Below are positions 17,004-17,893 of a DNA stretch of 17,893 bases, one piece after another; positions within the stretch are counted from its first letter, which is position 1; each line of letters starts with the position of its first letter. Position numbers and translations under genes: made by a program. Source of the DNA: CAZGAH01 sp964523295 (GTDB lineage Bacteria; Desulfobacterota; Desulfovibrionia; Desulfovibrionales; Desulfovibrionaceae). The stretch lies in the NCBI GenBank assembly GCA_964523295.1, contig CAZGAH010000088.1, positions 1 to 17,893 on the forward strand. Direction: 5' to 3'. A model generated the notes under the pieces. It was not told the DNA's origin, did not search any database, and saw only the letters and a list, made by a program, of their open reading frames with translations.

Positions 17004-17625
17004 CGTGGTGCGATGGGGAAGAGAGAACGGGCGGATATCATTTGGGAAAGAGAACTAATCGAAATAAAGGATGTTTCATGTACAGAGGCTGGAGTTGTTC
17101 GCGCTGACATAGTGCCCCCCCCATGCATGGTGTCCCGCGACGCTGACGAGAGTTGTTGGTATACCTCATGCGCTCATTGCTGCGCTCGCAACGATCAGGG
17201 ACCCGATACAAACCTTGTCCAAACCTTGTTGACCGGTCACTCTCTTCAGCAGGCATACCATTTGTTCCCCCTTTGGGCTTGTTGCTGATGGCACAATCCG
17301 GGGAACGAACGGCGACCTCTGACACCCACCATGAGGCCTCTGCTTTTATTGAGACACTATCCCGTTGAACTTGCTCCAAGCCCTGCCTGACGGCCAACGC
17401 AAAAGACAGAAAACGCCATCCACAGGTGAATTGCGCCAAATAAACAGCCAACGCGGGACCTGAGCGTCCCTGAAACGAGAAAAACGACATGAAACCCACT
17501 AAATAAAACGTAACAATGCGCCCCGAGCCTGAAATTGATCCAGAAACACTCGCTGAGGGTGTGCGCGGCTGCGAGGCAATGGACTGTGGCAGTTGTTTTG
17601 ACATGTGACATGGACATGGCGGTCG
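17004..17625. other. Non-coding, compositionally different stretch before the CRISPR array
   Basis: About 620 bases hold no gene I can support. The reading frames across it lack family resemblance, ribosome binding sites or sensible starts. By eye it is less GC-rich than the flanking genes. It contains a near-perfect tandem duplication, CAAACCTTGT at 17209-17218 and 17220-17229, and short GACATG repeats at 17600-17618. A half-repeat-like GTTGTTTTGACA lies at 17592-17603. I found no sequence clearly complementary to the CRISPR repeat that would mark a tracrRNA, and no match to the tRNA 3' end that would mark an attachment site. Confidence 0.6.
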
Positions 17626-17893
17626 GTTGTGACTTGACTCCTTTTCCCCCCCGCGTACAATTATGCTCAGGGTTATCTGAGCGATGTGCTCGTTGTGACT
17701 TGACTCCTTCCCCCCCCGCGTACAATTGGGGGCGGAGCGGACACCCGACGGCCGGCGTTGTGACTTGACTCCTTCCCCCCCCCGCGTACAATCCGTACCA
17801 AAATGCTTTCGACCGCAGATGCGTTGTGACTTGACTCCTTCCCCCCCCCGCGTACAATCGCAAGGCGGATACACTCACCTCTGCCTACGTTGT
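17626..17893 (+). CRISPR. CRISPR array start, type II (II-C-like) geometry, runs off the window
   Basis: Four complete repeats and the first five bases of a fifth are visible. Repeats lie at 17626-17661 (36 nt), 17692-17726 (35 nt), 17757-17792 (36 nt), 17823-17858 (36 nt) and from 17889. The spacers, 17662-17691, 17727-17756, 17793-17822 and 17859-17888, are all exactly 30 nt and mutually unrelated. Each repeat begins GTTGTGAC, then TTGACT, CC, a T tract and a C tract, GCG, and ends TACAAT. The ends GTTGT and ACAAT are complementary. Repeat length 36, spacer length 30 and these ends are typical of type II, especially II-C, arrays. Repeat 1 is the divergent copy (four T and seven C against two T and eight or nine C), so it is probably the oldest, leader-distal end. 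Cas genes, if present, lie outside the window. Confidence 0.93.
17634..17858 (+). promoter_or_regulatory. Sigma-70-like promoter embedded in each CRISPR repeat
   Basis: Every repeat carries TTGACT (one mismatch to the -35 consensus) and TACAAT (one mismatch to the -10 consensus). Coordinates: 17634-17639 with 17656-17661, 17700-17705 with 17721-17726, 17765-17770 with 17787-17792, and 17831-17836 with 17853-17858. Separation is 16, 15, 16 and 16 bp. Because TACAAT ends the repeat, transcription would start about seven bases into each spacer and yield a guide of about 24 nt plus the next repeat. This is the arrangement described for Neisseria meningitidis II-C crRNAs, where repeats carry the promoter. 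Promoter activity here is inferred from sequence only. Confidence 0.65.

Noticed and set aside
16838..17128. 96-residue - strand frame containing GRDSNPRSGFKPRYPLSRR
   Set aside because: It is the antisense of tRNA-Ser; this peptide pattern is a well-known false annotation produced by tRNA genes.
17270..17320. Possible tracrRNA anti-repeat around GGCACAATCC
   Set aside because: Only a handful of bases resemble the complement of the repeat opening, and no following terminator hairpin was found.
17038..17878. Long - strand frames (278 and 173 residues) and a + strand frame across the array
   Set aside because: They read through CRISPR repeats, giving repeated peptides such as YAGGGRSQVTT, and have no family resemblance in the remainder.

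Overview
The window looks like a chromosomal segment of a GC-rich Desulfovibrio-like bacterium (Desulfovibrionales). This is inferred from the ftsQ-ftsA-ftsZ order, the style of the FtsZ tail, and the two sugar-transfer genes with a DUF3880/CgeB-like and a GT9 architecture. No 16S or other marker is present, so the placement is tentative. Three runs of N (69, 10 and 29 bases) each fall inside a gene and are assembly gaps.

Layout: the end of the division/cell-wall cluster (ftsQ cut by the left edge, ftsA, ftsZ) occupies 1-3518 on the + strand. On the - strand follow a small possible secreted or membrane peptide (3473-3703), a GT9 heptosyltransferase-like gene (3883-5298) and a DUF3880/CgeB-like glycosyltransferase (5309-6961), probably one surface-polysaccharide or protein-glycosylation operon. 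From 7144 to 8979 on the + strand are two exported proteins: an SGNH-hydrolase-like protein and a DUF4124-TraB/GumN fusion. Back on the - strand are gltX (gapped), an Nfu-type Fe-S scaffold with its own terminator, a class A penicillin-binding protein (PBP1A; gapped and carrying an in-frame stop) and, upstream of it, a membrane-anchored AsmA-like protein. A DUF2339 polytopic membrane protein with an N-terminal zinc ribbon (14726-16732, +) closes the protein-coding part.

The right end is accessory in character. A tRNA-Ser(GCU) with promoter and strong terminator is followed by about 620 bases without a convincing gene, and then by the start of a CRISPR array (17626 to the window edge). The array has 36-nt repeats and exactly 30-nt spacers, the geometry and terminal sequences (GTTGT...ACAAT) expected of a type II (II-C-like, Cas9) system. 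No cas gene or tracrRNA is recognisable inside the window.

The most notable observation is that every repeat contains a near-consensus sigma-70 promoter: TTGACT and TACAAT separated by 15-16 bp. The separation is made largely of a C homopolymer whose length differs between repeats. This would let each spacer be transcribed from its own repeat, as known for Neisseria II-C arrays, and raises the possibility that slippage in the C tract tunes individual spacers. That last step is inference.
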